64,000 nucleotides of DNA from Parapristionchus giblindavisi (Eukaryota; Nematoda; Chromadorea; Rhabditida; Diplogasteridae), in the NCBI GenBank assembly GCA_943737045.1, contig CALSFV010000214.1, positions 62,001 through 126,000 of the forward strand, given 5' to 3'. This document shows positions 50,266-61,398 of the stretch, piece by piece (within the stretch, counting starts at the first letter, position 1; each line of letters opens with the position of its first letter). Under the pieces are notes generated by a model. The model searched no databases and had not been told where the DNA came from. It saw only the letters and a list, made by a program, of their open reading frames with translations. The position numbers were made by a program, and so were the translations under genes.

Positions 50266-50613
50266 TAGAGTTGGCTATTCGGGGGTTGTGGGCCCGCAAT
50301 AGCCTTGACTTTTTATTGCTAATGATTGCGGGCCCGCAATGCGGTGTAAAATCATTGCGGGCCCGCAAACTTGGATGGAGGGGAGGGGGAGCGATTGCGG
50401 GCCCGCAATAGCATTGCGGTTCCGCAACGAGAGAACGAAGGAAAGTGAAGAGAGCATAGAAGAACGACCGATCACAAAAAGTAGAGGGTAGGAATAAAGT
50501 AGTCGTTGCGGGCCCGCAATCATTCCCCCTCCCCTCCCTTCGAGGTTGCGGGCCCGAAATGATTTCACAGAGCATTGCGGGCCCGCAATGCGTGTGCGTT
50601 ATTGCCAACCCTA
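50266..50613 (+). mobile_element. GGGCCC-palindrome hAT-like MITE, copy 1
   Basis: TIRs TAGAGTTGGC / GCCAACCCTA. Holds about eight copies of the 14-mer TTGCGGGCCCGCAA, itself palindromic, one changed to GCGGTTCCGC. No coding capacity. Confidence 0.8.
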
Positions 50614-50815
50614 GTTAGAACGATTCAATCTTGTTATTATTGGTACTGTTTTGCCTTGTTATCATTAGCATTCGTTAAATTATATATTTTATCCATTCGT
50701 CCTAACCTCGACCGTATTTATCTTATCACAATACAATGTTTATTAATATTTATAAATATAAATAATTAATATTAATATTTATTTATGAATGACCAAATTC
50801 TGATATACACAATAA

Positions 50816-50916
50816 TGCGGTGTTACATTTGCAAAACGTGCGCACGTCCACGTGCGTTTTTCAGTTAGTGAAACGCACGTGGACGTGCGCACGCTTCGCA
50901 AATTAAACACCGCATA
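50816..50916. mobile_element. 101-bp hairpin element
   Basis: ATGCGGTGTT ... AACACCGCAT outer arms, and ACGTGCGCACGTCCACGTGC mirrored by GCACGTGGACGTGCGCACG. Inside the composite unit, just after the stop of the captured gene. Confidence 0.75.
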
Positions 50917-50937
50917 AGCAAACAATGTAGGCAATAA

Positions 50938-52322
50938 TTACAAATACGTTTCATATTCTTCACGGAGTATGTTGAATGACTGTACCAATATGTCTATCTT
51001 CGTTTTGACCTCCCCACCAGGGCCCAAGGCGACACCGAGATGGTAGATTAGAGCCTCCTCAGACTACAAAGAGAACATGAATAGGTTATAATATTCAATT
51101 ATAAGCTTGCATGCACATTTGATTTAAAAGTGAAAGATTCGAACAGTGTCATTTGCATTTTTATTTAAGAATTTTGTTTTATGAGATCTCGTAGACAAAG
51201 AAATCAAGAGCGTTGCCAGAGTGGAAAATTTCAAATGAGCTCGGATTGTGCCATCGAGCAATCCATAAACCTATATTCTCACACATTTTTTAATAATAAT
51301 AATAATATATTTGTCTTTAACGATAACACATTCATACCCTATTCAATCTTCCTCGACACTCCTTCGTTATCTTCCTGGAAACACCCTCCCTTCCAACAAA
51401 CTTTCGAACAGTAATCACTTCGTAGATGTATACGACCTGGAAAGCTATCGCATATTCAAAAGTATGGTATTTTATTTTTTTTTCACACGTCATACAGGTA
51501 AAAATTTAAAGGAAAATCTCGTAGTTCCAGACACACGAAATCCTGCATGAAATCACTGCTAGGCCATTGATAATAGAAATGAATGTACTATATTTTTTAA
51601 AAGACATGTCCTACTCAATCACTATACCTGTTCGATCCACTTATAGAGCAATTCAGCATGATATTTATCTGTTTGTCGTAGATCACTGAAATCAATCGAT
51701 AATATAATTTCAATGGATGCTTCTCTTACCCAATAATCTTTCTAAATTCTCCATTCATCATTTTTCCTCTGTATTTAAGACATTCGACGAATTGGGCGAT
51801 AGTCATAGAAAGATCTCCGCATTTTATATCCAATCCGTATCCACAAAGGTCACACCAACTAAAGGAATCGTGAATTATATTGGTCTAATAATTGATTCGA
51901 TTTGATATTTGAGGTTTGAAGACATTTTCTCAAACTTATTTCAATCCATTCTGGCAACACGTGTAGTGTTCATAGTTAAAGGAACAGCCGAGTTAATTAT
52001 ACTATCCAATATGGTAGCACTCTCGCAGAGAAAGAAATCGAGAGAGTATAGCCAGAGCGGAAAGGTTCAAATTAGATCGGGTGTGCCTTTATTTTTTTTA
52101 AAGAAAAGTGCATACTTTTTGAACTCGCGTGAGTTTGGATCGCCACATAGAGGACATGCTAACTGATGTTTCTGAAATGCGAAAATTAATTTTGAGTGAG
52201 TTTACAGAATAGAAGAAACGTACAAATTCATCTTCGGTGAGTCTTCGATTGGCATAACTACGAATAAGATGACGAGGAGTGGAGATATCTGTAAGGAACA
52301 GTATAAATGCCCCACCAATCAC
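50938..52322 (-). CDS. 3' part of a Cys4-motif gene captured in the composite unit
   Basis: Five minus-strand exons join without breaking phase: 52322-52224, 52171-52116, 51858-51730, 51685-51628, 51063-50938 (stop), 155 codons. The first exon follows a splice acceptor, so the 5' end is missing. Contents: IGGAFILFLTDISTPRHLIR, then a pair of C-x2-C knuckles (ACPLCGDP and NWCDLCGYGLDIKC) as in zinc ribbons, then a mostly helical C-terminus ending EEYETYL. Family not recognised. It lies antisense inside the P3 intron, between two hAT-like MITEs. Open frame and intact splice sites suggest the capture is recent or the fragment is still spliced. Confidence 0.65.
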
Positions 52323-52491
52323 CTGTTCAAAAATTTAGAAAAGAAAAGAAAAGAATACAAAATTCTCCTCGTTTTACACACTCTCTCGCATTTTTATACT
52401 ATTTACGAAAGTTTTGAACAACACTTTCAAATAATTAATTGATGAATCATGAAAGAATGGATAAAAAACTGCTGAAGGCCATCGTGTTTAT

Positions 52492-52858
52492 TAGAGTTGG
52501 CTATTCGGAGGTTGCGGGCCCGCAATAGATTTGACTTTTTATTGCTAATGATTGCGGGCCCGCAGTGCGGTGTAAAATCATTGCGGGCCCGCAAACTTGG
52601 AGAGAGGGGAGGGGGAGCGATTGCGGGCCCGTAATAGCATTGCGGGCCCGCAACGAGAGAACGAAGGAAAGTGAAGAGAACATAGAAGAACGACCGATCA
52701 CAAAAAGCAGAGGGTAGGAATAAAGAAGTCGTTGCGGGCCCGCTATGCTATTGCGGGCCCGCAATCACTCCCCCTCCTCTCCCTTCGAGGTTGCGGGCCC
52801 GCAATGATTTTACAGAGCATTGCGGGCCCGCAATGCGTGTGCATTATTGCCAACCCTA
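52492..52858 (+). mobile_element. GGGCCC-palindrome hAT-like MITE, copy 2
   Basis: Same orientation and nearly the same sequence as 50266-50613, with about nine TTGCGGGCCCGCAA-type units. Confidence 0.8.
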
Positions 52859-52873
52859 CTAGGTACTATGCAT

Positions 52874-53009
52874 TACAGCCCGATCTCCTTTTGTACATGA
52901 GTGTCACTGATAACTGACCATATACATTTTGTTAGATTTTCCGACACACGACCAAGTACCCTTCCCTTATGAGGCACTCGTGTACAAAAGGAGATCGTGT
53001 TATACTGTA
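52874..53009. mobile_element. Short relative of the 55910-56453 palindrome
   Basis: TACAGCCCGATCTCCTTTTG at the left mirrors CAAAAGGAGATCGTGTTATA at the right, matching the ends of the larger element at 55910-56453. Confidence 0.65.
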
Positions 53010-53361
53010 GTTTCGTAACTGGAAAAAATTATATTGACCGTATAAAATATACTTGTTTATTTGGTGCTAGAGTTGCTATGTACAATGTCTTTTCTATGTT
53101 TTCGTATTTCTAAAGAAATACCAAGTTATTGCGAAATATAAAATCAGTATAGACCTGTTTGGTAACCAGTGAAAAATATTTAGCAGATATTTATTATATT
53201 TTCTGTACTTAGCAGAGAGCACTGCTGTGTTTAGCACGCACATAGTATCTAGGTTTACACAAGTACATACGTACAATATGAAACCCTGAAAGTTAATGTT
53301 CAATAGTCCCTTTTTCAGCACCACAACTATGTCGACTACAAAAACGACCACGACAAATGAG

Positions 53362-54262
53362 GTGGCATGTTAGGAATATGACAACACACTAATCATTAGT
53401 TAAATTTTCACTCCATTCTTTTCTTTTCCCTTTATTTTACTCTTCTCTTTCTCTTACTCTTTTCCCTATCTTACTCTTTTCCCTTTATTTTTTTAAAATT
53501 CCCTTTGCACTTTCTTTGTTTAATAATTTGTTTAGATGATTTGGGTAATTGGGATTGAGTGATATCTTTGTCTCTCGTTTTTATTGTAATTTATTTAGTA
53601 TAGATTATAAATATTGGAGTGTCGTCATTATTAGCTCACCTCTAATCGACGTTTCTGATATAGTATCCCTATACTAAGCTGTCAGTTGTCGTGAGCTTAC
53701 TATTATCCTCCAATGCATCCTTCATTGTTTTTTTTGTACTTTCGTGGAGAGAGTTGGCGATAACGTTGGGTATTTTATATCAAGTTTTTTTCGTTTACCA
53801 TAACAATAAGTAATAACCTTGTCATTGCTACATTACAGCTCTCCTCAAGATGGGAGAGCTCAGGACTGATTCGGAGAGAACGAATCGCATGCTTTATGGG
53901 TGACATGGAAATGAAATTGGATTAGAATGAGAGAGAGAGTATGGGAAAAGAGAAGAAGTACCGAACTTTTTTCTAGCCGGTTTTCCTAAATTGCTATTTA
54001 CTGATTTTATCTTCAGGAATACTGACCACATGTTAATGTGTTAATGAAACATGTTGCGCCGCTAAAATGTCATAATGCCATAATGTGTTCAGTGAAGCTG
54101 TAGGTTCCAAACTTTGTAGAGATAATATCTCATGTGTGATACAAAGCCTGTTCGCGTATGAGCACGATCGGTTGAATTTTGACATTTTTTAAGATTTCGA
54201 AAATTCACGATTTAACCGTACTTTCAATGCACAATAAACAATATATGAGTACTTAAATGTTT
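53362..54262. other. Intergenic, pyrimidine-rich
   Basis: A CTTTTCCCTTTATTT-type run at 53410-53520 and the duplicate of 45870-45985 at about 53918-54030. No gene. Confidence 0.45.
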
Positions 54263-54445
54263 ATTACAGTTGCAGTTTGGACACATTTATCAAGAGTAGG
54301 CACCGATGTGCATGTCGGTCCACTTCTGACTTCTTGCTTGTCTCCGGAAATATATAGTAGACATTGAGCATGGAGGACGGATCGGAATAGATATGTATGA
54401 TGTAGATAATCCTCTGTAGATCAATCAATTGTGCAACTCTCCTAC
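54263..54445 (-). CDS. Possible terminal exon, unrecognised
   Basis: On the minus strand, after CATTTGTAG, a frame reads RVAQLIDLQRIIYIIHIYSD, then PSSMLNVYYIFPETSKKSEV, and ends in TAATAAA, which overlaps a polyadenylation-type signal. An upstream piece at about 54575-54490 has good splice sites but does not join in phase. A remnant or a mis-modelled gene. Confidence 0.35.
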
Positions 54446-55244
54446 AAATGAAGATATTAGTAAATTAATACAATTGTAAAGGTCGGCTCACCGTATGGAA
54501 TTGTATTGAAAAGATTATAATCAATTTGACGATACCGACGATTTCCTGAATATCGATTGTTTTCATGATGGATACTGTAGTTAGATTGAACACCTGGTAT
54601 GGTGGCATCCTCTATTTCCAATAGGTAAGAAAAATATTATCTTATATTGTGATCTTTGATCTTTTAAAAAGATAATAGATCACAGGAACTGATGAAATTG
54701 CTGTAAATTGGGATCAAATGAATTACCAATCGATATTCATTATCAATCGGCAATTCTTTTGACCCTGTAAATTATTGATTAATTGTTTTCTACACGAAGG
54801 ATTTTGTTTACATTCACACACAGCATCACGTGTACTCTTTCATGCGTCGCATTTGTATATGACAGCCCGGGCTGTCTGCTCTCCGCTTTAGTTCAATTTG
54901 CATACACACCGCGCATTAACCAGGCCAGTCACCGATTTGCATACCGCGCCACATGAACCAATTTTCAGTCCAGTTGCTAATTTTCAGTCCAGCGGCAAAT
55001 TTTCAGTCCACGTAGCGCGCACACCCAGTCCATATACCATCCCGCCACCCCTCCCACCCGATAATCTATTCGTAATCAGCAGTTAATCGATCGATCTAAT
55101 TAAATGGAGCTCCATTCACTAACCAAGTCTACCGTACCACATAAGTAATCCCCAGTCCAGCCCATACCCGCCAAGTCCAAGCAGTTATCCCCATCCCTCT
55201 TCTTCACGCATCTCCACTCCTCTAGCTTAAAAATAGAGAAAATG
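54446..55244. other. No gene supported
   Basis: Contains repeated TTTTCAGTCCAG phrases at about 54962-55010 and a short inverted repeat at 54640-54680. Confidence 0.4.
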
Positions 55245-55259
55245 ATTAGAATTAAGTAT

Positions 55260-58100
55260 TTAATTAAAAATATGAAAGGAATTAAAGAAAACGCCCTGAA
55301 TTGTTAATTCTCCTTGCGAAATCCCATCGTCGTAGGTGGAATGCTCCTCATTCTTGTTATGGCCCTCGCGTTGCCCGGATGTAGAGGAGCCTTTACGACG
55401 TTCAGTAAGAAGAATGTCGAATACAGGAGAAATATGCCAATTGATCAATAATAATATACCTACGTTGAAGAAAGGTCACGTGTTTGGTGTTTGTAGATCG
55501 TCTCGTCATCCGTCGTTGTTCCAGTAGTCGCAGCGTCGTCCTCGTCATCCTAAAAGAATACCGATTACACCAGAAACACGTCAATCAATCAATAATATTA
55601 CACCTCGATTGTAGTAGATCACTGGTGCTTGTAGATCGTCTCGTCCTCCGTCGTTGTTCCAGTCGTCGCAGCGTCGTCCTCGTCATCCTAAAAGAATACC
55701 GATTACACCAGAAACACGTCAATCAATCAATAATATTATACCTCGATTGTAGTAGATCACTGGTGCTTGTAGATCGTCTCGTCCTCCGTCGTTGTTCCAG
55801 TCGTCGCAGCGTCGTCCTCGTCATCCTAAAAGAATACCGATTACACCAGAAACACGTCAATCAATCAATAATATTATACCTCGATTGTGGTAGATCACTG
55901 GTGGTTATACAGTACAGCCCGATCTCCTTTTGTACACGAGTAACACTGCGGCGCGCAGAGGCGCTCATTTGCGCTCATCATTTATTTCTGTGGGTACTGA
56001 ATACTTTTCGATTCTCAAAGTCTTAATCATGAGTTTCCGTCATGAAAAGTTGTTTTAATGACTAAAAAAACAGAAACAAAATTTCTATTAATGAGAAATA
56101 ACAATTAAAAGGCAAATCACACTAGTCCTAAAATGATGGGTACTGTAAATTTCGAAAAATGTCTTACGGCGATCGTGCGATCGATTCGTGATATTACAGT
56201 ATACCTTTCCAGTAAATAATTACCCATCGTTTTCGGACCAGTGTGATTTGTCTTTTAATTGCTTTTTCTCATTAATACAAATTTTCTTTCTGTTTTGTTA
56301 GTCATTAAAAGAACTTTTTATCACGGAAACTCATGATTAAGACTTTGAGAATCGAAAAGTATTCAGTACCCGCAGAAATAAATGATGAGCGCAAATGAGC
56401 GCCTCTGCGCGCCGCAGTGTTACTAGTGTAAAAAAGGAGATCGGGCTGTACTGTAGATCGTCTCGTCCTGCGTCCTAGTTGTAGTCGTCGCACCGTCGTC
56501 CTCGTCATCCTAAAAGAATATCGATTACACCAGAAACACGTCAATCAATCAATAATATTATACCTCGATTATAGTAGATCATTCATTTCCTGTGATCCTC
56601 ACGTCCCTCGTTGTAGAGTCGTCGTTGAAGTGACCGTGACATCATCCTTCATGGAACTGCAGTGTCGCCATGAATACCTAACGCTCAAATCAGACAAAAC
56701 AAAATATCAAATGTAAATATGTACCTGTATTCTGTTGATTCTTTTACCTCCATTCAACCCTTACCCCTTATGTTATGCAACACACCATCCGTACCGTAGG
56801 TATCCCCCCGCTACCATATTTTCGCTTTTTTTCAATTCGTGATGCTGTGTGTGAATTTTCGCATTTTCATTTTCGGGCCCGGGCCATTTTTCGCGCTTTC
56901 ACAGTACACTTTTCACGCAATGACTGGGCCCCGCCATTGCATGGAAAGTGTACAGTGATTTATTTTCATTGTCATGCTCTTTCATATGACGCGATTAGTC
57001 TTACAGTAATCATTGGAGACAGTAACTTAGATTTTTTTTGATCAACGATCAGTTACCGGAAGACTTGACATAATAAAAAATTCCTTGTCCCACAACGTGG
57101 TTAAGAGTATGCTATGATATGACGTCTTCAGTATGAAGTAATATAACTCTTTCAAACACGTAGGATTAATAAGAAGGATTGTTTCAAAGATTAATGTCAA
57201 AATTATAAAGCTACCGTATCGAACATGTGAATAAATAGGAAGATTCAATTGATTGGTTGAGAATCGAACAGAATGGAAGATAAGAGAAGAAGTTGAGTGA
57301 AACATAACCTGGAACGGACTTATGATATAAGTATTCTGATTAAAGGCAACACAGATCAAAGACCAACCGTTTTTTTAACTCCGATAACCAAATTTGGAAA
57401 CGCCGCCTTCATAATGGTTAGTTATATTGTGTCCGATCGAGAAAGTCTCCTCCGCTCCGTCCATAATCAGCCAAATCGCACAACTCCGTCTCCCACATGG
57501 TGTCTGAAGTGTGGTGTGAAGATTAGGAAACGTCGCTAGTCTCGACACGATAATACCTTGTATGATAACCGGACAATTAGCATGCAACCAAACAGGCAAA
57601 AACTAAACGCTTCCTCGAACTTTCCAAATCGAATATCAACATATTACGGTAGGCCCTGAAAGGAAAGTGAGGTATACGGTAGGTGTGTACGGTACCTTAG
57701 ACTCAATGAGCGGGTATAGTTGATTCGTGACGAACCCCCACTTCAATAGAAATTTTCGTAGCGACGTCCATCACTGAAATCGGTAATGGTTAACGCTGTT
57801 GACCTTATTGTCTCCGATCGATAAACGAAATATCGATTAGATCAGAAATATCAATTCGATCAATAATACCTTGATTGAATGTAGATCGCGATCAATACTT
57901 TGCTGCATTCCTCGTCACGACGCCATCCTACATGGTACTGTAACCTAGAAGAATTATCGATTAGCTAAGGAATATCCAAATTAATCCACTACCTTCTTTA
58001 ATCGATGAAGTGATAATGACTCCAATCTCGTCTTGCTTCCGATCGATTTTCTAAAATATTTTGACATACATAATAATTGATTCGAACATGAAACAATGAT
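55260..58100 (-). CDS. Candidate minus-strand gene with tandemly repeated mini-exons
   Basis: Minus-strand pieces with good splice sites: about 58055-57997, 57950-57883, the 84-nt exons in the 138-bp array (55493-56588), a 90-nt variant exon at about 55559-55470, and a terminal piece reading GSSTSGQREGHNKNEEH ... GISQGELTIQG ending near 55265. The chain could not be closed in a single frame; frame choice (Arg-rich or Asp/Thr-rich) is open. No start found. Treat as a hypothesis built on repeated splice signals. Confidence 0.35.
55493..56588 (-). repeat. 138-bp tandem repeat; each unit = 84-nt exon + 54-nt intron
   Basis: Units begin at 55493, 55631, 55769 and 55907 (exact 138-bp steps); the fourth is interrupted by the 55910-56453 element. 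On the minus strand each unit has acceptor ATTCTTTTAG, an 84-nt open stretch starting GATGACGAGGACGACG, and donor GTATAA, leaving a 54-nt intron. 84 is divisible by 3, so added units keep phase. Confidence 0.8.
55910..56453. mobile_element. 544-bp palindrome inserted in the fourth repeat unit
   Basis: Ends CAGTACAGCCCGATCTCC / GGAGATCGGGCTGTACTG, flanked by TA at 55908-55909 and 56454-56455. Arms of about 230 bp. The flanks join to complete the fourth 138-bp unit, so the array existed first. Confidence 0.85.
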
Positions 58101-59506
58101 TCAATTCATTACAGTAAATAACTACTGCAACTTCGATGCGATGATTGATGAACGAAAGTGGACATCGAAATAAATAGCTTACATTATGAGATTGTTGTAG
58201 ATGTCGGTAGCGATGTCGACTGCGGCAATGTCGATTACAGTAGATGTCTATTGTGATAGACGATGCGCCTTTGTATCGTCTTCCTTCGATTGTATCCAGT
58301 CCAGTGGGTGCATGGTGAAAAAGGTTTTATTACAACAATTCTCAATAATATTGACTATGATAGATATATCGTGTGACTACAGTACTCTTCACTCTTGCAT
58401 GGTTACACACTACCCGGAGTTCTTCAGCGAAGATAAGAAAGGGGGGACCACTCTTACTGCCCTAGCACTCTGCCAGTCAGCACTCCATGCCCTATACATA
58501 TACCATTTTGACTACCGATAAATCGATAGGATACGGGGAAACATCATCATGATCCAGCATGTATGATGAGACCTGCTCCCACAATCCCTCAGTGGAATTG
58601 TAAGAGTGATCTGCCATGTGCCTTCGGAATTCCGACCTATGCAGTGCCCCGTACCTGGCAAAGATATTTAGAAGAGACAATCGTCCGACGCACTCTACTC
58701 ACAGTAACATAAAGACCCCTGATTGATTTTGATGTGCACTCTTTCATGAATTCATGCTCTCACGCGCTCTTTATTCTCTCATCAATCTACAACTGACAAT
58801 ACTTCAGAACACCGGACCAGTCCAAAATGGGGCGAAAAATAAAATAAACATGAATGAAATGACCATTTATACTAGTCTTTTATACTGGTCCGGTGCTCTA
58901 AAGTAATGCTTTTGAACTAAAAAAAAAGATCAAAGATCAAATAAACTTACAATTGCTTGAAGAAGAGAAGAGGAGGAGAGGAGAGACAACTATGTTTTCG
59001 ACATTGATGAAATGATTAGACACCTGTTGTAAGTTGCATGCAAATTTCCTATTGACAATGAGATATATGCAAATTGGCCCGATAAGCGTCTCGTTTGCGC
59101 CTCCCCCTCGCATTAAAGTGCATATGCAAATCACTACTGTGCGCCTCTTCTATTCTATGAGAAGAAGAGGGATGTAAATTAGGAGAGGTAGAGAGGTAAA
59201 GGGAATAAAGAGACGAAGAGGATATGTAGGTGAAGAAGGTAGAAAGGTAGAGAGAGTAAAATTATCTATGCCTTTAAATGTCCCAACTGTTCTGTGTTTT
59301 GTATGTTGTTTTTATGTAAAAATCAATCAATCAAAATGTATGAACAATACAACACATTTATTTTGTCATAACTTTGTTGTCTTTCAAAGTTTCTAGTCGA
59401 TCGTGATTGCTAGTTGAAGAAGATATCCTCCTACTGTAGCTCACGAATATCGATTGACTCGATTAGCACTGCAAATTAATCAATAATTACATTATTTTAG
59501 CAATAG
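58101..59506. other. Mostly intergenic, with a foldback and an unexplained ORF
   Basis: A hairpin at 58808-58905 (ACACCGGACCAGT / ACTGGTCCGGTGCT). A minus-strand frame at 58680-58492 (LLNIFARYGALHRSEFRRHM, stop at 58492) looks protein-like but has no supported neighbours. Confidence 0.4.
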
Positions 59507-59508
59507 TA

Positions 59509-61398
59509 TCACGGGTCTCCGGTAAAAGTGTATGAGCGCAAGCCACTAGGAAATTTTTTTCTCTCGGATTTGGATGAAAGTCTATTGGTGGATGTGGTTG
59601 GGGGTCATGAGAAGGCTTATCGACTTGATTTGGCCAAAATCGCAGATTATCGATTTTTTATGATCTACCACGGAAATTGCCATAACTCGGTTCATTTTCA
59701 TCGTACAGAGACCGGACAGGAGTCATTCGAATCCTATTAGTATGCTCTACAAAAAAGTTGTTCGGCACACAATGGCGGAAAACCCGTCTTAAATGTGTTT
59801 CACCTAAAAAACTGATTTTTTTTACTATAAAAGTGAGTGCTTCTCGAAAATTTCTCAGAAAGATGATGAATTTTATTGCACCAGTGGACTCGCCGCACCA
59901 GATATAGGGTACGTATGTAATTTATTTGACTCATCTCTGGCTTCGGGACATCGAAATATAGAGTACTCCCGGACTTAGTCATTTTTTTCAAAAAAATGGT
60001 TTTTGGACCATAAATCGCTGCAAATTGGTCGTAGACACTATTTCAAAAAAGGCAAATGAAGCTCTCAATAAGCACGACAAAACATATTTATATGATTATC
60101 ACGCTAGAGATCATCATTCCCGAGCTATAATACGATTTCCTCAATTTGAAGGAAGAATCCGAATTTCTGTTGTCTTTGTTTACATTCGAGATTTTATTAT
60201 TAGTAGCATAATTTTATCAAAAATAGCATGAATTAGATTACTTTTACGCAACTTAAAAAGTTTACATAGAATAGAAATTGAGAATAGAACGGCGAATTCA
60301 TTTACTGATCATTCACTAGATAGGTCAGGGTCATCATCCGTGAACAGATTGTTCTTCTCATTGTGAATCCAATCGTAGATCTCGTCAGGGAGATAATCCG
60401 ATCATCCTCGTGCGCTGCCACTTCATCCTCGATGAATGCTCCATCCTCATCTACCTCCTTCTCCCACTCATTGATGAAGTACTTGACGAGCGCCACATCT
60501 CTTTTGGTTCTGCCCCCGTCACTGCCTTCTTCTTTTATTCTCAATTATCCTTCTATTCTCAATGTATTTTCAATTTATTCTCAAATATTCTCAATTTAAT
60601 TTATTCTCTCTCTGTATTCTCAATTTCTATTCTATGTAAACTTTTTAAGTTGTGTAAAAGTAATCTAACTCATGCTATTTTTGATAAAATTATGCTACTA
60701 ATAATAAAATCTCGAATGTAAACAAAGACAACAGAAATTCGGATTCTTCCTTCAAATTGAGGGAATCGTATTATAGCTCGGGAATGATGATCTCTAGCGT
60801 GATAATCATATAAGTATATTTTGTTGTGCTTATTGAGAGCTTCATTTTCCTTTTTTGAAATAGTGTCTACGACCAATTTGAAGCGATTTATGGTCAAAAA
60901 ACCATTTTTTTGAAAAAAAAATGACTAAGTCCGGGAGTACTTTATATTTCGATGTCCCGAAGCCAGAGATGAGTCAAATGAATTACATACGTACCCTATA
61001 TCTGGTGCGGCGAGTCCACTGGTGCAATAAAATTCATCATCTTTCTGATAAATTTTCGAGAAGCACTGACTTTTATAGTCAAAAAATCAGTTTTTTGGGT
61101 GAAACACATTGAAGACGGGTTTTCCGCCATTGTGTGCCGAAAACCTTTTTTGTAGAGCATACTAATAGGATGCTGTTGACTCCTGTCCGGTCTCTGTACG
61201 ATGAAAATGAACCGAGTTATTGCAATTTTCGTGGTAGATCATAAAAATCGATAATCTGCGATTTTGGCCAAATCAAGTCGATAAGCCTTCTCATGACCCC
61301 CAACCACATCCACCAATCGACTTTCATCCAAATCCGAGAGAAAAAATTTTCCTAGTGGCAACAGGGGATTTTGATACACTTTTACAGGAGACCCGTGG
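59509..61398. mobile_element. 1.89-kb palindrome inserted in the hydrolase gene
   Basis: Arms TCACGGGTCTCC ... and ... GGAGACCCGTGG, flanked by TA (59507-59508, 61399-61400). Arms of about 730-790 bp, with a unique middle (about 60291-60605) that on the minus strand encodes an acidic stretch (NEWEKEVDEDGAFIEDEV) and, one frameshift later, DYLPDEIYDWIHNEKNNLF then a stop, possibly the end of a former transposon protein. Confidence 0.8.

Larger units (their letters stand above)
50266..52858. mobile_element. Composite hAT-like unit carrying a gene fragment
   Basis: Two direct copies of the same ~350-bp TIR element lie at 50266-50613 and 52492-52858. The outermost ends (TAGAGTTGGC at left, GCCAACCCTA at right) are flanked by identical 8-bp CTAGGTAC (50258-50265 and 52859-52866). 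The inner flanks of the two copies (GTTAGAAC, GTGTTTAT) match nothing. So the whole 2.59 kb looks like one insertion. Between the copies lies the 3' portion of an unrelated minus-strand gene. Confidence 0.75.
49350..53361 (+). pseudogene. P3: broken paralog of P1/P2
   Basis: Recognisable exons: 49350-49401 (MNILLFILTLLALSITRG), 49522-49658 (GACLAPLP ... CPSTGQWYL), 49941-50174 (CKIKFNG ... VVMECT), 50225-50261, and 53319-53361 (STTTMSTTKTTTT). The exons matching P2 exons 3-5 are missing from the short gap 49659-49940. In the 49941 exon the conserved Cys of LKCQPGQ is TGA. The C-terminal domain exons are absent after 53361. A 2.6-kb composite mobile unit occupies the last intron. Not expected to make a normal product. 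Confidence 0.8.

Noticed and set aside
51496..51542. Extra exon (DFVCLELRDF) in the captured gene
   Set aside because: It has an acceptor and donor but leaves a phase that puts a stop in the last exon; skipping it keeps all phases.
50266..52858. GGGCCC repeats as CRISPR or centromeric satellite
   Set aside because: The 14-mers are irregularly spaced inside a bounded TIR element.
58201..58521. Plus-strand 106-residue ORF
   Set aside because: No splice partners, family motif or codon pattern to support it.
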